DNA of 64,000 nt from positions 21,005,021 through 21,069,020 of the forward strand of contig OZ026597.1 in assembly GCA_964020085.1 (NCBI GenBank), written 5' to 3'. The stretch is from Micromussa lordhowensis (lineage: Eukaryota; Cnidaria; Anthozoa; Scleractinia; Lobophylliidae). Positions 42,636-53,190 of the stretch are shown one piece after another. The stretch's first letter is position 1. The number at the start of each line of letters is the position of its first letter. The notes beneath the pieces were generated by a model that did not search any database, was not told the DNA's origin, and saw nothing but the letters and a program-made list of their open reading frames with translations. Both the position numbers and the translations under genes were made by a program.

Positions 42636-42671
42636 TAGATTGCACCCATTTCATGCAATGGGTGCAATCTA
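42636..42671. repeat. Perfect 13-bp hairpin at the truncated end of the Penelope-like fragment
   Basis: TAGATTGCACCCA (42636-42648) and its exact inverse (42659-42671) flank the loop tttcatgcaa. The loop phrase tttcatgcaatg also occurs just outside at 42620-42631. Confidence 0.8.
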
Positions 42672-42903
42672 GCCAAATAAATTAGGGGAAGATACATTTC
42701 TGTAAGACGATGGTAATAACGTTTTTCGTTGGTAGCTCGAGATCCTGCCAACTACCCAGATCTAAAACTGTTCAAAGGGAAAGGCGTACATTGTATGCAT
42801 AAACAGTTGTTATACAAACATGGAATGAAACTCTGTTACTTTTAATCGTTTTCAATTGATTTCGTTAATTGACAAGACAAATTACGTCATGGGAGCTCTG
42901 TTA

Positions 42904-43441
42904 GGCCCTGTTTACAAGCAGGTAGGGTAACCCTACTGCCAGGGTAACCCTAGCAAGAGGGTTAAAAGATAGCCCGGGTTTACAAGCAAAATTTTCAGGT
43001 AGGGTAACCCTACTGCCCGAGACAACTTTACGCTTGTTACGCTTCGGTAGCCTTGCAAGTAAAGCACGAACAGATAACAAAACTGGAAAATAATTTATTT
43101 CCAAAGCAAAATTATGACAAACTGTGAAAGAACTTGATGTTTTCTGGGTCATAATTCGCTGATTTTGTCGGTATTGTGATCATATTTTGCTTTTGGGAGC
43201 CAAAATAGAGATAGCCCGGGTAGGCGGGTTAACCCTACCTGGAGTGTTTACAAGGGAAAAAGTTAACCCGCTTGCTAGGGTAACCCTAGCACGCAGATAG
43301 GGTAACCCTCCTACCCGGGTAACCCTGGCCGCCTTGTAAACACGACGAAGAAAATAAGAACAAATGTGTGCGTGCTAGGGTAACCCGCTTGCTAGGGTAA
43401 CCCGCTTGCTAGGGTAACCCTCTCTCCTTGTAAACAGGGCC
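42904..43441. mobile_element. 538-bp PIF/Harbinger-type MITE with TTA target duplication
   Basis: The left end GGCCCTGTTTACAAG is exactly inverted at the right end (CTTGTAAACAGGGCC). TTA flanks both sides (42901-42903 and 43442-43444), the hallmark of PIF/Harbinger insertion. Subterminal regions are packed with about a dozen direct or inverted copies of gctagggtaaccc-like units, probably transposase binding sites. No transposase gene. It interrupts copy 2 of the segmental duplication. Confidence 0.82.
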
Positions 43442-43681
43442 TTAAGGCCGGAATTCGCGTAGCGCCGCGGCGTCTCCCGCTTAATCGGCCGGAAAGTCTG
43501 ACAAGAGTTTCTGTAAGAGTTGGCCAGAATAAAAGCCCTTAATCCACCTTAAATAGTATTGAAATATTTTAGTTGTAATGTAAGATTTTAAAACTGTAGG
43601 TAATTTCTCTCAGTCTTTGATGAAGATGATTTAGTCTGGTTTTTCGAAACAAAACATGAATATTGCTTGGTATTTTTGCTC

Positions 43682-44923
43682 GTTTTTCAAATGAAAAATG
43701 GCTGGAATAACGGAGGGCTGGCGTTCCTTTTACTGCAATATAGACCTAACATCGAAGCTCGTCCTCGGGCAGCGAGCCTATTATCAGTGGATCGAACACT
43801 GTCAAGTGGTACTTGGCAGTTAATATTTAATGTCGTGCCAGTTTTAATGTCATTTTGCTTCCTTCCCTTGAAACGAACTGAACAAGACGTTGCAAACCGG
43901 AGAAGGGGAAGAAGAGCGCAAATCGTTATCTAAGCGATAAAATAATTATAGTAAAAATAATTATAGTAAATAATAACAATATTTTAGCAGGGGGTCCACT
44001 GTGCAGTTCAACGACGGTGCTTTTCAGTGGGGCCCAAAAGATAACATTATGTTCTAAGAAAATTAAAAAGGTAAAAGCAGAGCGATAAAAAGTTTAAAAT
44101 ATTACTTTGAATTCATCACAATACGGATTAAAACACTATAGCCCTGATTTATAATCTTGTGTCTCTTGATACTCCTGTGCACGTTGTTAAACTAATACAG
44201 AGAATTGCGTTTATGATACGTCTTCGATTAAATCACCTATCGATGTTAGGATTTCAATAAATGCTTCGGGAAAATGACAGCATGCCTCAGACGTGCAACA
44301 AGTTTCTGTTAAACATGAATCTAAACCAGACGTGTCTCGGAGGAAAACATTAAGACATAAAATAGATAATATCCTTCATGGTCATAAGATGTACATCAGA
44401 TGTTCAACAAAGTATTGGTTAAATATCTTTAGCACTTTAATTCAGTGACGGCTTTCATTCAAGAGAGCAGACATTGAACCACTTTTGACTTCATCAGTTT
44501 GTACGTCAACAGATTATCTCGATAAGCAGATGACTCGCAAAAGAATTGAGCTATGGTAGTGCCTTGTAAGGAAACATTTTGAAGTACAACTGATTCCAAA
44601 AAGATAAAAGTAAAAGTAAACTACGACGTTTCCGAGTCACCTTGACTCCATTATCAAGTAGAGAAAATGTCGATAACATTTCAGGCGAGCTTTGCGTCAA
44701 GAAAGGAAAAAAGTACTTCATTAAGCATAAAAATGATCGTAGCTTCAACGTCAGTCGGATTTTTAATATTTTTAGTCAAGAATCTTCCAGCAGAAGGAAA
44801 TTTATATCTCTCCTGTAACAAGGTCATCCGAGATGACGTCGCGCCGTGCTGTCTGATGAGATGTATTGCGATATGATGTGATGTGTCCCAGGGGTTTTCC
44901 CGCCCTTGGAAACGAGATTGTTG
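43682..44923. other. Intergenic DNA, nothing recognisable
   Basis: AT-rich. A plus frame at 43667-43933 has no splice or start support. There is a short direct repeat (taaaataattatag) near 43937. Confidence 0.4.
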
Positions 44924-45300
44924 TGGGGTACTTCCTTATACGGCTATATAGGTATGTGCGGCCCCAAAGTGTATGGTTTTCAGCCGTTTTGGTCAGAAAT
45001 AGGGTATGGACTTTGGCCATTTTGGTCATAATTAGGGCCTGGATTTTGCAGTCTAGTCTTGAATTGGTTATATTTTTTAGAAGAAGCTAGTTTTTCATCA
45101 TTATCAATAAGACAATCAACAAAAGACCTTCATAAATTATCATTAGGGCAACTGTGCCGGCCGCAACGTTCATAAAGTTATCAACTTATCGGTCAGGTCA
45201 TAAACAGAGTGGGGAAATCGCAGATTTTGGTCATAAATAGGGTAAGGTTTTGAGAAGAGGGCAGCACACCCCCACCCAATTTTTCTGGGAGTACCCCCCG
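44924..45300. mobile_element. Degraded relative of the GGGGTACTCCC element
   Basis: The left end gtggggtacttccttata and the right end ctgggagtaccccccg (inverted) match the termini of the element at 445-1580. The interior repeats ttttggtcataaatagggta-type phrases. Confidence 0.55.
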
Positions 45301-45866
45301 CGGTCTACGTGGCTACGTGTGAAAAGATGGTGACGAACCTGGCAGCGCTATTTCTTAATGACTGTGGCTTATCAGGCAAGTTTTCTCCGACATTTCCTCC
45401 CTTTGCGCTACAGTGATCAAAATGACCCTCCAGATTTAGGTAGAGCTTCGTCTACAAACTAAAAATTACAATAACAACTTCAATAAAATATTGGATTGAT
45501 GACTGTTACCAAAAACATACTGCCCAGGAGGGTTTTATTCCAAACAACCTCCTGGCCATCGTCATCGCACAGGATATCATCGAAACTGATCTCCGTATCG
45601 TTCTCGGTAATGCACGGAAATGTTCATGAGGTGATCGAAAAACGATGCTTTGTCCTATGTATACTGGAAAAACAGCTCATGTTCCTTTGATTACTACACT
45701 TAAGTAATACAAAGCGCTTTGCAAAGCAAATAAATAAAGAGAAACTGTCTTATTTATTCTGTCCGAGATAACTTGCAGTCTATCGTGGGTATAAGAAAAC
45801 GTTCAGAGAAAATTTATAGAGAACTTCACAAATGCATCGGAAGTGCACTTTGATAGCACAGACAAC

Positions 45867-45889
45867 AAATAGATAAATAGATAAATAGA

Positions 45890-45924
<35 letters not shown>

Positions 45925-45926
45925 AT
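45867..45926. repeat. Microsatellite (GATAAATA)n to (AAAT)n
   Basis: Three agataaat units pass into about ten aaat units without interruption. Confidence 0.9.
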
Positions 45927-46615
45927 GCTTTATAGGGTAGACACACAAGCCCTAACCCCATTATTCAGCTCCCTTTTCAAAATTCATATTATATGGGGGC
46001 TGCCCCTTTGAATCTACATGAACCTTCACTCATAATGTCGGTTGTCGGAAGGTTTCTCTTGCTTCTCCAATACAGAAATGTTCGCTCTGGCGCGTAATGT
46101 AAACGAATACGAAAGCGAAACTTTCTTCAATCCTTACACGTTTTCGATTCATGCTCACGGATATCGTACTGAAATATAGAAATCCTTTACGAAGAGAAAT
46201 ATCTGACGCAGCAGTATAAACAGTAAATTAAACTGGTTCACTACGAACAGTCGTTTTTTTCCTTTGTTCGTCGATCAAGCTCCGAATAAGAATGTGAGAG
46301 TAAAAAGAAGCCTCTCAAACATCTGGGGGCTAGACGAGAGAGAAGAATCAAGCTTCTTTATGATCGTGTAGAATTGTATAGCCCATGGAAACGGAAGGGT
46401 TAGGGAGTGGGGTGGAGACAGCAGCTTATAGTGTGCGATGGTGATAAAAATTAGAGTAACAACAGATTGAACTAGTCACTTACGATGAACACAAACGTTT
46501 TCATTTTTGGCCCCGTATTCCAATTATTTTCGTTAGTTACAGCTGTGAACATCTGATGTGAACATCGTGTTCCCCAGCTTTTATAGACTGGTTCCACGTC
46601 ACCCACTGCTTACAA
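45927..46615. other. Intergenic DNA, nothing recognisable
   Basis: No supportable coding region or repeat. Confidence 0.4.
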
Positions 46616-47460
46616 AATCCACGGCAAAAAAGATGGCGTTCACCGTTCAGAAAACGCGCAGTGAATTTACGCAAAATGTGGCATTTGCTTACATTTTCTG
46701 ATGTTCACCAATCGGAAAATCCAAGATTTTCGAAGTGTTTTGCTGCCGGTGAATTCGAGTATTCGTTCCATTATCCGGTAGTTTTCTATTACGGTGAACG
46801 CCGGAAAACGCGCGTTCACTGGAATTTACCGGTCGGTTAACACTTGGCGAATGTCTTGTTTGCCTGCGTTCACAGATGTTTTCCCGGTGTAAAACCTCAC
46901 GTTCATCCAGGGTTAACAGTTGAAAACCGGCATTTTCCCTTGTTTTCCAGAGCGCCAAATGCCGGTAAATTTCGCAAAACACACTGTTTTCCACAATTCA
47001 CCGCTCGGTTAACGTAAGGAAAGCATATTGTATTCTCGCGTTCACAGAAGTTTTCTCCTGTTTTCTTTTATTTTCCGAGACGGCGAATTCTAGGGAATTC
47101 AAGAAAACGCATGTTTTCCTAAGTTCACCGTTCGGTAAACGTACGGATATTATCGTGTGTTCCTGCGTTTTCAGAAGTCCTCTTGTGCTTTTCTTGCATT
47201 TTCCCTACCAGCAAACGCGCGCGAATTCAAGTAAACGCTTGTTTTCCAATGTTCACCGTTCGATGAACTTTTGGAAAATATCGTGTCTTCCCGTGTTCGG
47301 AGGAAATTTCTTGTATTTTCTGGGACAGTGAGTTCGGGTGAATTCAAGAAAACGCTTGTTTCCTGACGTTCACCGTTCAGTTAATGGGTGGAAAATTGCG
47401 CTCCTCGCGTTTTCTTGCATTTCCTGCGACGGAGTATTCGGGTGTTTTTCAGTGCCATCG
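46616..47460. repeat. Tandem array, unit about 120-127 bp, left array
   Basis: The anchor ttcaccgttcggtaaacg recurs in diverged form near 46637, 46999, 47124, 47251 and 47369. Between anchors, phrases such as gaattcaagaaaacgc and gttttc...cattttcc recur. GTTTTC predominates on the plus strand. Minus frames here (46689-46994) merely translate the repeat. Confidence 0.7.
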
Positions 47461-49980
47461 GCCAGCATTGTTCGCTCACTCCCTTTCCCAGTCAGAACAG
47501 CAAAAACAAGAGATTGCTAATTCTAAAAACATGATTTATTTAATGTATAGCACTGTTTACTATCTACAGATGTACAACTATTCACATAAAATACGAGGGT
47601 AATTTCCCATTCTAACAAACAAATTATTACAATACTTTAGTTTAGCAAGAGAGTTGTTTCACTTGACCCTTTAAAGGAATATTATTTAAAAATCTAAACC
47701 GTGTACAGCCAGGATCTATTTGACAGGCGAACAATCACCAACCCAACAAGAACATTCAGCCTATCTTACTTAGAAAACAGTGTATGATTTGTCCAGTTAA
47801 TACCACTCACAATGTACTGCTATTAAAAATAAGATTCTGATAAATGACCTGGATGGTGGTCACATCAATCACTAGCTTAACTAGGCCTGTTACAAACAAA
47901 TACAATCTTAAATAATGCAATTTGAAGCAATACTTTGAAATTCCAACACTTGGTTGCCTTAATCATACTCAATAAAACTGCGTAAATTAAGCACATCTAC
48001 AGGAAATGTGTTTTGTTTAAACATGTTTATTGTAAACATGTTTCAGTACTACTGTGTTGTGAACACAGCACAAGTTGCATGTCTTAAAAAGGCAGTAGCC
48101 AGCTTCATCAAGTAATAAGCTTTTTTACAGTGTTAACTTTTCAACTAGCAAAAAAGCAAACAATTTGACAGAAAAATTTCATTAAAGTAATAAATGAAGG
48201 GTTTTATGCTAAAACCATGTAATGGTATCCAGTGTTGAGACTTCCATTAAAATTCTCTTTCTATTTACTCCAATACTGATTTGAATATGCACTACATGTA
48301 CATCTGGTCTGCATGCCAGAAAAGACACAAGTACACATACATGTAATAAATCATCATCACATTTGCATAAGACCCTTAAAAAAATTATACTGCCCCTTAA
48401 TCAGCACGCATGGCCCAAAGCAATTGCTGTGGGACTCCAGTTGTAGTCCTTTCATTTGAAAGACCAAGTCTCTGGAATGTCATGCCTGCCTTCCAATGCT
48501 CATCAAGCAGTCGAAAATACCTGCTTACTTCATCTTTCCTCCAGGTTAAGAGAGAGGTCTGGTGTCCAAAGCATTGCCCTCTGTGTCAGACTCGTCTGAA
48601 GAGATTAGGCCTACATGCAGGGCCTCATACATTTGACCACTCTTTTCCTCTTCTTTGACCACTTTCAGTCTTCTATCAAGCTTCTAAAAGGGTTGATAAA
48701 TTTATTTAGTGACTTTAGTAAATGTTTTATATTCAAGCAAATCAGAACTTGATGTTTACTGTATTACATAGGTGTACTGTTTACACTCATTCTACAAAAT
48801 GATTTGTCATGTTTTCTTAAAGTAATCACTTGCTGTCTGGCCAATCAAAACAGGACAAGAAGACTTTTTCCAGGACTTTCCAGTCCTGGAAAATGCCACA
48901 ATAAAATTCAAGATCTTGCCAGGTTTTCCAGGACCCGTACAAACCCTGCAAATAGTGTTCAAAATATTACAGTGCTACAAGTAGTTTTCTAATAATTAAT
49001 TTTTTCACTTATGGCTTAAACGTTAAGGGGAATGATCTTTGTTAGACAGTATGATGTTGGTCTTCTAATCAAGGGAGGGTTACATGTATTTTGGTTTGAA
49101 TTCTACAATTATATAATATGTAAATAGTTATAACAGTGCTTGCCAGATACTTTCCAAAGAAGTAGTAGGTGTGCAACAGAACCGACCAAATCACAAGTAT
49201 AAACAATTGAGCATGTCAGGTTATGTTCTCTTTTTTGGACCTCCTACACTTACTGATAAAGTTATCTTCAAGTTGGAAATTGCCACATAATCTTTGACAA
49301 CTTCCTTCTCAAGATGCATTTTACAATTTATGTACTGGTATGTAAATTATTAGCTGTATTCTGTAATACATGTACCTGCAACATGTGTACCTGTATGTTT
49401 CATTCGAAATATATGAGCACACCTGCGAATTTCATGGTAGTCCTCTCAAACATTTACAAGAGCTTACCCAAAACTCTCCTCTCTGTGCTGGTGGCATCAT
49501 TTTTAATTTGCTCAACTTCCTGAATTTCTTTTAGTAATGTAATTGCTATCTGTTAGTTTGGTTCTTCATTCTCCCTATAAAAAGCACAAATATCCCACAA
49601 AATTAAATCCATTTACATACATGTACAAAAAGGTCTTCTTTAGAAACCATCAACTTATACAAGTAGGGTTATAGTACTGAGTTTATCATGAGATGAATTT
49701 TTGACCATAATTTCTGCCCCAGCATGGATGGAATGATAGTCCATTGCAAGGTACAAGTAACTACAGTACCAGGCCACCATTTTGTCAGCTGGTTTACCTT
49801 CTGGTTAACTGGCATCCTGGATTTAAAGGGGCTCAGTCATGGTATTTTGAGTTATTTTAAGCATCGACAAAATTACCGTTAAATGAAGAAAACCTAAAAA
49901 TAATACTTTACAAAGATAGAAGATCATCAAAGAGATCATAATAAACCATAAAGGAACACAGATGGTCAAGGATGGAGAAG
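47461..49980. other. Gene-poor AT-rich DNA
   Basis: Scattered ACATGTA palindromes (48290-48350 and 49355-49630). Frames at 48410-48658 and 48804-48992 have no supporting context, and the latter translates a repetitive tttccaggac stretch. Confidence 0.4.
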
Positions 49981-50000
49981 ATTGACATGGGTTGCAAACA

Positions 50001-50038
50001 ACGATTTTGAAAAGTTTAGCTAAACTTTTCAAAATCGT
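50001..50038. repeat. Perfect 38-bp palindrome
   Basis: The arm ACGATTTTGAAAAGTTTAG (50001-50019) is followed without any loop by its exact inverse (50020-50038). Confidence 0.95.
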
Positions 50039-50139
50039 AGACCTGTCCTGCTCAGGGCTGATGGAGCTTCCAGTCAGGCTCAATTCCGCCTGTAACTTGC
50101 CCAATGGGCAAATGAAGTTTCTTACAAATATTAGGGGAA

Positions 50140-50375
50140 ACTGACACTCAATCAATACTCGATTGACATCTCAGTTGGGAGTCAACTAATTCTCTATCAT
50201 TGCATATGAGTTGGTAGACACTCGGCTGACTATCGACCGAATGCTGATCGAGTGTCAGTTGAGATGTCATTCAAGTGCCAATTGAGTGTTGACCGAGGAC
50301 TGATTGGGATGTTGATCGTTGTCGATCGAGATGTTGATCTTGGGCTGATTAAGGGTATTGATCGACACTTGACCA
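50140..50375. repeat. Degenerate short-period repeat of tgatcga/tgttga words
   Basis: Words such as ttgatcgag, tgttgatcg, actgattggg and gttgaccga follow one another with an irregular 10-12-bp spacing. Confidence 0.55.
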
Positions 50376-50783
50376 CAATGCCTTTAAAACACAAGATTTT
50401 CATGCCTACAGTTGTGTGAAATATCTTGTTATATTCATGACTGTCGATCATGTTTGAAAGATAGCATGAGAGAAATTTTATTATTATTATTATATTATTA
50501 CTATTATGCATGGTTGCATTATAAGTATTTGTGTATGTTTTCATATGAAAATCTCTCTTCACGAGTTGTCCTGACAAGACAACAGACTGCAATTTAAGTC
50601 CTTTGGGATAAAAAAGTACTTTACGTTAAGAGCACATTTCTACGTAATATCCTAAAAATGATTTGAGGATGCCTATAATTTCAGCAACTTTTAATGATCT
50701 TGAATGTCTGCTGTAGAAAGTAGATTAAGACATCAAGATCGATTATATATCAAGCTTAAATTAGTGCTACAGCTACAGCTTAC

Positions 50784-50857
50784 CTGGACATGGTTAATGT
50801 TTTCAGCAGTCATGATGTCTCTACTCCAGACAGGTTGCTGAAAGTCATAGTAGCGTG
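50784..50857 (-). CDS. Isolated plausible coding exon of an unknown gene
   Basis: On the minus strand a strong acceptor (cttctttggtctatgcag) precedes 74 nt open in phase 1, ending CAG|gtaagc. The translation is RYYDFQQPVWSRDIMTAENINHVQ-like: varied and protein-like. A 63-codon frame just upstream (50880-51071, KKWNLKKLKTKETPFSED...) could be a neighbouring exon but lacks an ATG and a fitting donor. I do not recognise the product. Confidence 0.3.
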
Positions 50858-52330
50858 CTGCATAGACCAAAGAAGAAGGCTATCCATCTCCTGGCGACTG
50901 AAATCGTTCTTTGTGGCACAAGGTCGTATTTAGTGCCTCGGTGAAATCCTTCCAAATGAAAGTCAAGGCGACTCGCTCGATCGATTGCCGCACGCAGTCT
51001 TCGCTAAATGGAGTTTCCTTCGTCTTAAGTTTCTTCAAATTCCACTTCTTACCGTTTGTTGAATTACCCAATTAAGAACCCTTGCCTCAAAAACTAAGGT
51101 AAGTCCTAGCCGATCGCGACAACGAATTCAAAAAGCTAAACCGTCTTCTACGGATCTTCGCACCTTTCAAATGTGGCGGTAAATCGGCAAAATCAAAGAA
51201 TTTTGGTCAGGTACGTCATGTATGGGTGCATGTTTGGTCTTTCCCTGGCAAAGCCGCTGACACTGATCAATAGCTTATACCAGGAGCATATCACCTATGC
51301 TTCTGCTTATACATATGAGTTATTGACCAAGCTTGTTCAGTCAAGATGGCTGGATATTGGCCAAGTTCTTTTTTCACGTGTTTATGGACCGAGACGGAAG
51401 AAAGAGATAATTTCATTCTTCTGCCGCTTGCGATGAACGCCTGAAGAAACGACAGCCGAGAAAAGCAAATGGTCTTGCAATTTTCTGATAGCGAGCTCAG
51501 CGCCCCTAAGCAAAGTCTTCATCGCGGATCGTGGCTAAATTAAGTGAAACGAATTTTCTTGTATACGAAATTTTCCATTTAACAAATTTATTTGCTTAGT
51601 GTCTAGAAATTTCACTGACAACCCGACTGCAAGAAATATTGGTTCGTAAATTTCGTTGAAGGTACTCTATATAATTACGCATGCGCTGATGCTTTCGGAC
51701 TAACAGCGGTAACCACAATGATGGAAAACCACTAGTCTGTCCAGATAAATAGACTTTGCAACACGCAAGTATTTCAAGCTAAAGATTGGCCAGAGGCCTC
51801 CTATGAGGGTTCCAAGGTTTGCATCAAATGCGCGGCAGCGTTAAATGGGTTTGGTGTCCCGGTGCAAGTCCTCCCATGCAACTGATCTTAGGGCATTCCA
51901 CTCTCAAGCTTTGCGAAATTGGTGAGTCGCGCCACCACGTAGGTCGGTGAGGTCTTAGGAATCGCCCACAGCATTTTTTTCGCACTTTACATAAACAAGG
52001 GCTTCACATTCGGTAGCCAGACTGGTATTTTAGCGTTTTGTTATTGCTAGTGTTGTTTTCGTCGTTTGTATGTATTTTATTCTCACAATTACACTTAGGA
52101 TTGAAGAAGCGTAAGGGTGCATCATTGATGCCTTTACGCGATCCCTAAAGCATCGTGAAAGATGCGTTATTGATACATTTATATTACGGGATGCTTACAG
52201 GAGAGTTAAGATGCGCTTAAGTGTAAACACCTGTAGGAAATATAACTATGCATAACGTGAGTCAAGAGAGCTATGTTGAAGATTGGTATAAATTTGCAAG
52301 TGTATATACGTTATGTTTTCCCCATGATAA
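50858..52330. other. DNA with no confirmed gene
   Basis: Contains the ambiguous minus frame 50880-51071 and a plus frame 51173-51436 without splice support. The rest is unremarkable. Confidence 0.35.
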
Positions 52331-53190
52331 CCATAAACCTTAAGATCTATAAAACCTCCGATTTATATACTGCATTTCCGTCACCAATATACTCGGTAAA
52401 ATTGCTGATGAACAAGTTTACCCTGTGTTAACCGTCCGTATTTAGACCCTAAAAGCCTCCGACAAACACTGCATTTATCCGTCGGAAAACAAGGTGTTTA
52501 ATAGCACTTTTCCTATGCGGAAAAATTGCTAGTCAACGTCAAGTTCAGTTCCAGATTTAACCATCAACATTTGGACCGGAAAACCTTAATTCCGACAAAT
52601 TCTGCATTACCTACTAGAGAAAGCTACGGAAAACGCGTAGGAAAACGAGGTGTTCAGTAGAACTTTTCTAATGCAGGAAAATTGCTAGTGAACGTGTAAT
52701 TTTCCTGGTGTTTACCGTCAACGTGCACAACAGAATAATCCACGACAAACAGTGCATTTACCTGCCCGGCAAAACTACGGTGAACGTGTATGAAAACAAG
52801 GTGTTCAATACACCTTTTCTAAAGCAGGAAAACTGCTAGTGAACTTCAAGTTTACCGGGGGTTAACCGTCAGCATTTAGACTTGGAAAACCTCCGACAAA
52901 CACGGCATTAATCTGCTCGGGAAAACGAAAGAAAACGCAATGGAAAACAAGGTGTTCGCCGGCGTTTGTCGAGAGCAGGAAAACAATGAATTAGCCTCAT
53001 ATTTTCCTGGCGTTCACACATGGAAAACACCAAATTAACAGAACGTTTTCCGATATCAGAAAACGGGTGGTTAATACAGGATTTTAATGGTATTTACCGT
53101 TTGGTAAAATTGACGGTGAACAAGGGTTTTCTTGCCGTGATCAATAATCGAATAAGTAATTTTAATCGTCTTGACGCTATAAGCACTGCA
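52331..53190. repeat. Tandem array, unit about 150 bp, right array
   Basis: The anchor aaggtgttca recurs near 52491, 52649, 52799 and 52949. Associated phrases are ctaatgcaggaaaattgctagtgaac, accgtcaac and cgacaaac(a)ctgcattta. GAAAAC predominates on the plus strand, the reverse of the left array at 46616-47460. Confidence 0.7.

Larger units (their letters stand above)
41790..43680. repeat. Segmental duplication, copy 2, interrupted by two insertions
   Basis: Homologous blocks to 39750-40700 in the same order, but longer because a Penelope-like fragment (about 42305-42700) and a Harbinger-type miniature element (42904-43441) were inserted later. Confidence 0.6.

Noticed and set aside
42940..43430. 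Telomeric or CRISPR-like repeats (gggtaaccc)
   Set aside because: The units are irregular, in both orientations and confined between Harbinger-type termini, so they are subterminal transposon motifs.
49823..50155. Minus-strand 110-codon frame
   Set aside because: It spans the 38-bp palindrome and shows no domain pattern, start context or splice support. It is probably repeat-derived noncoding sequence.
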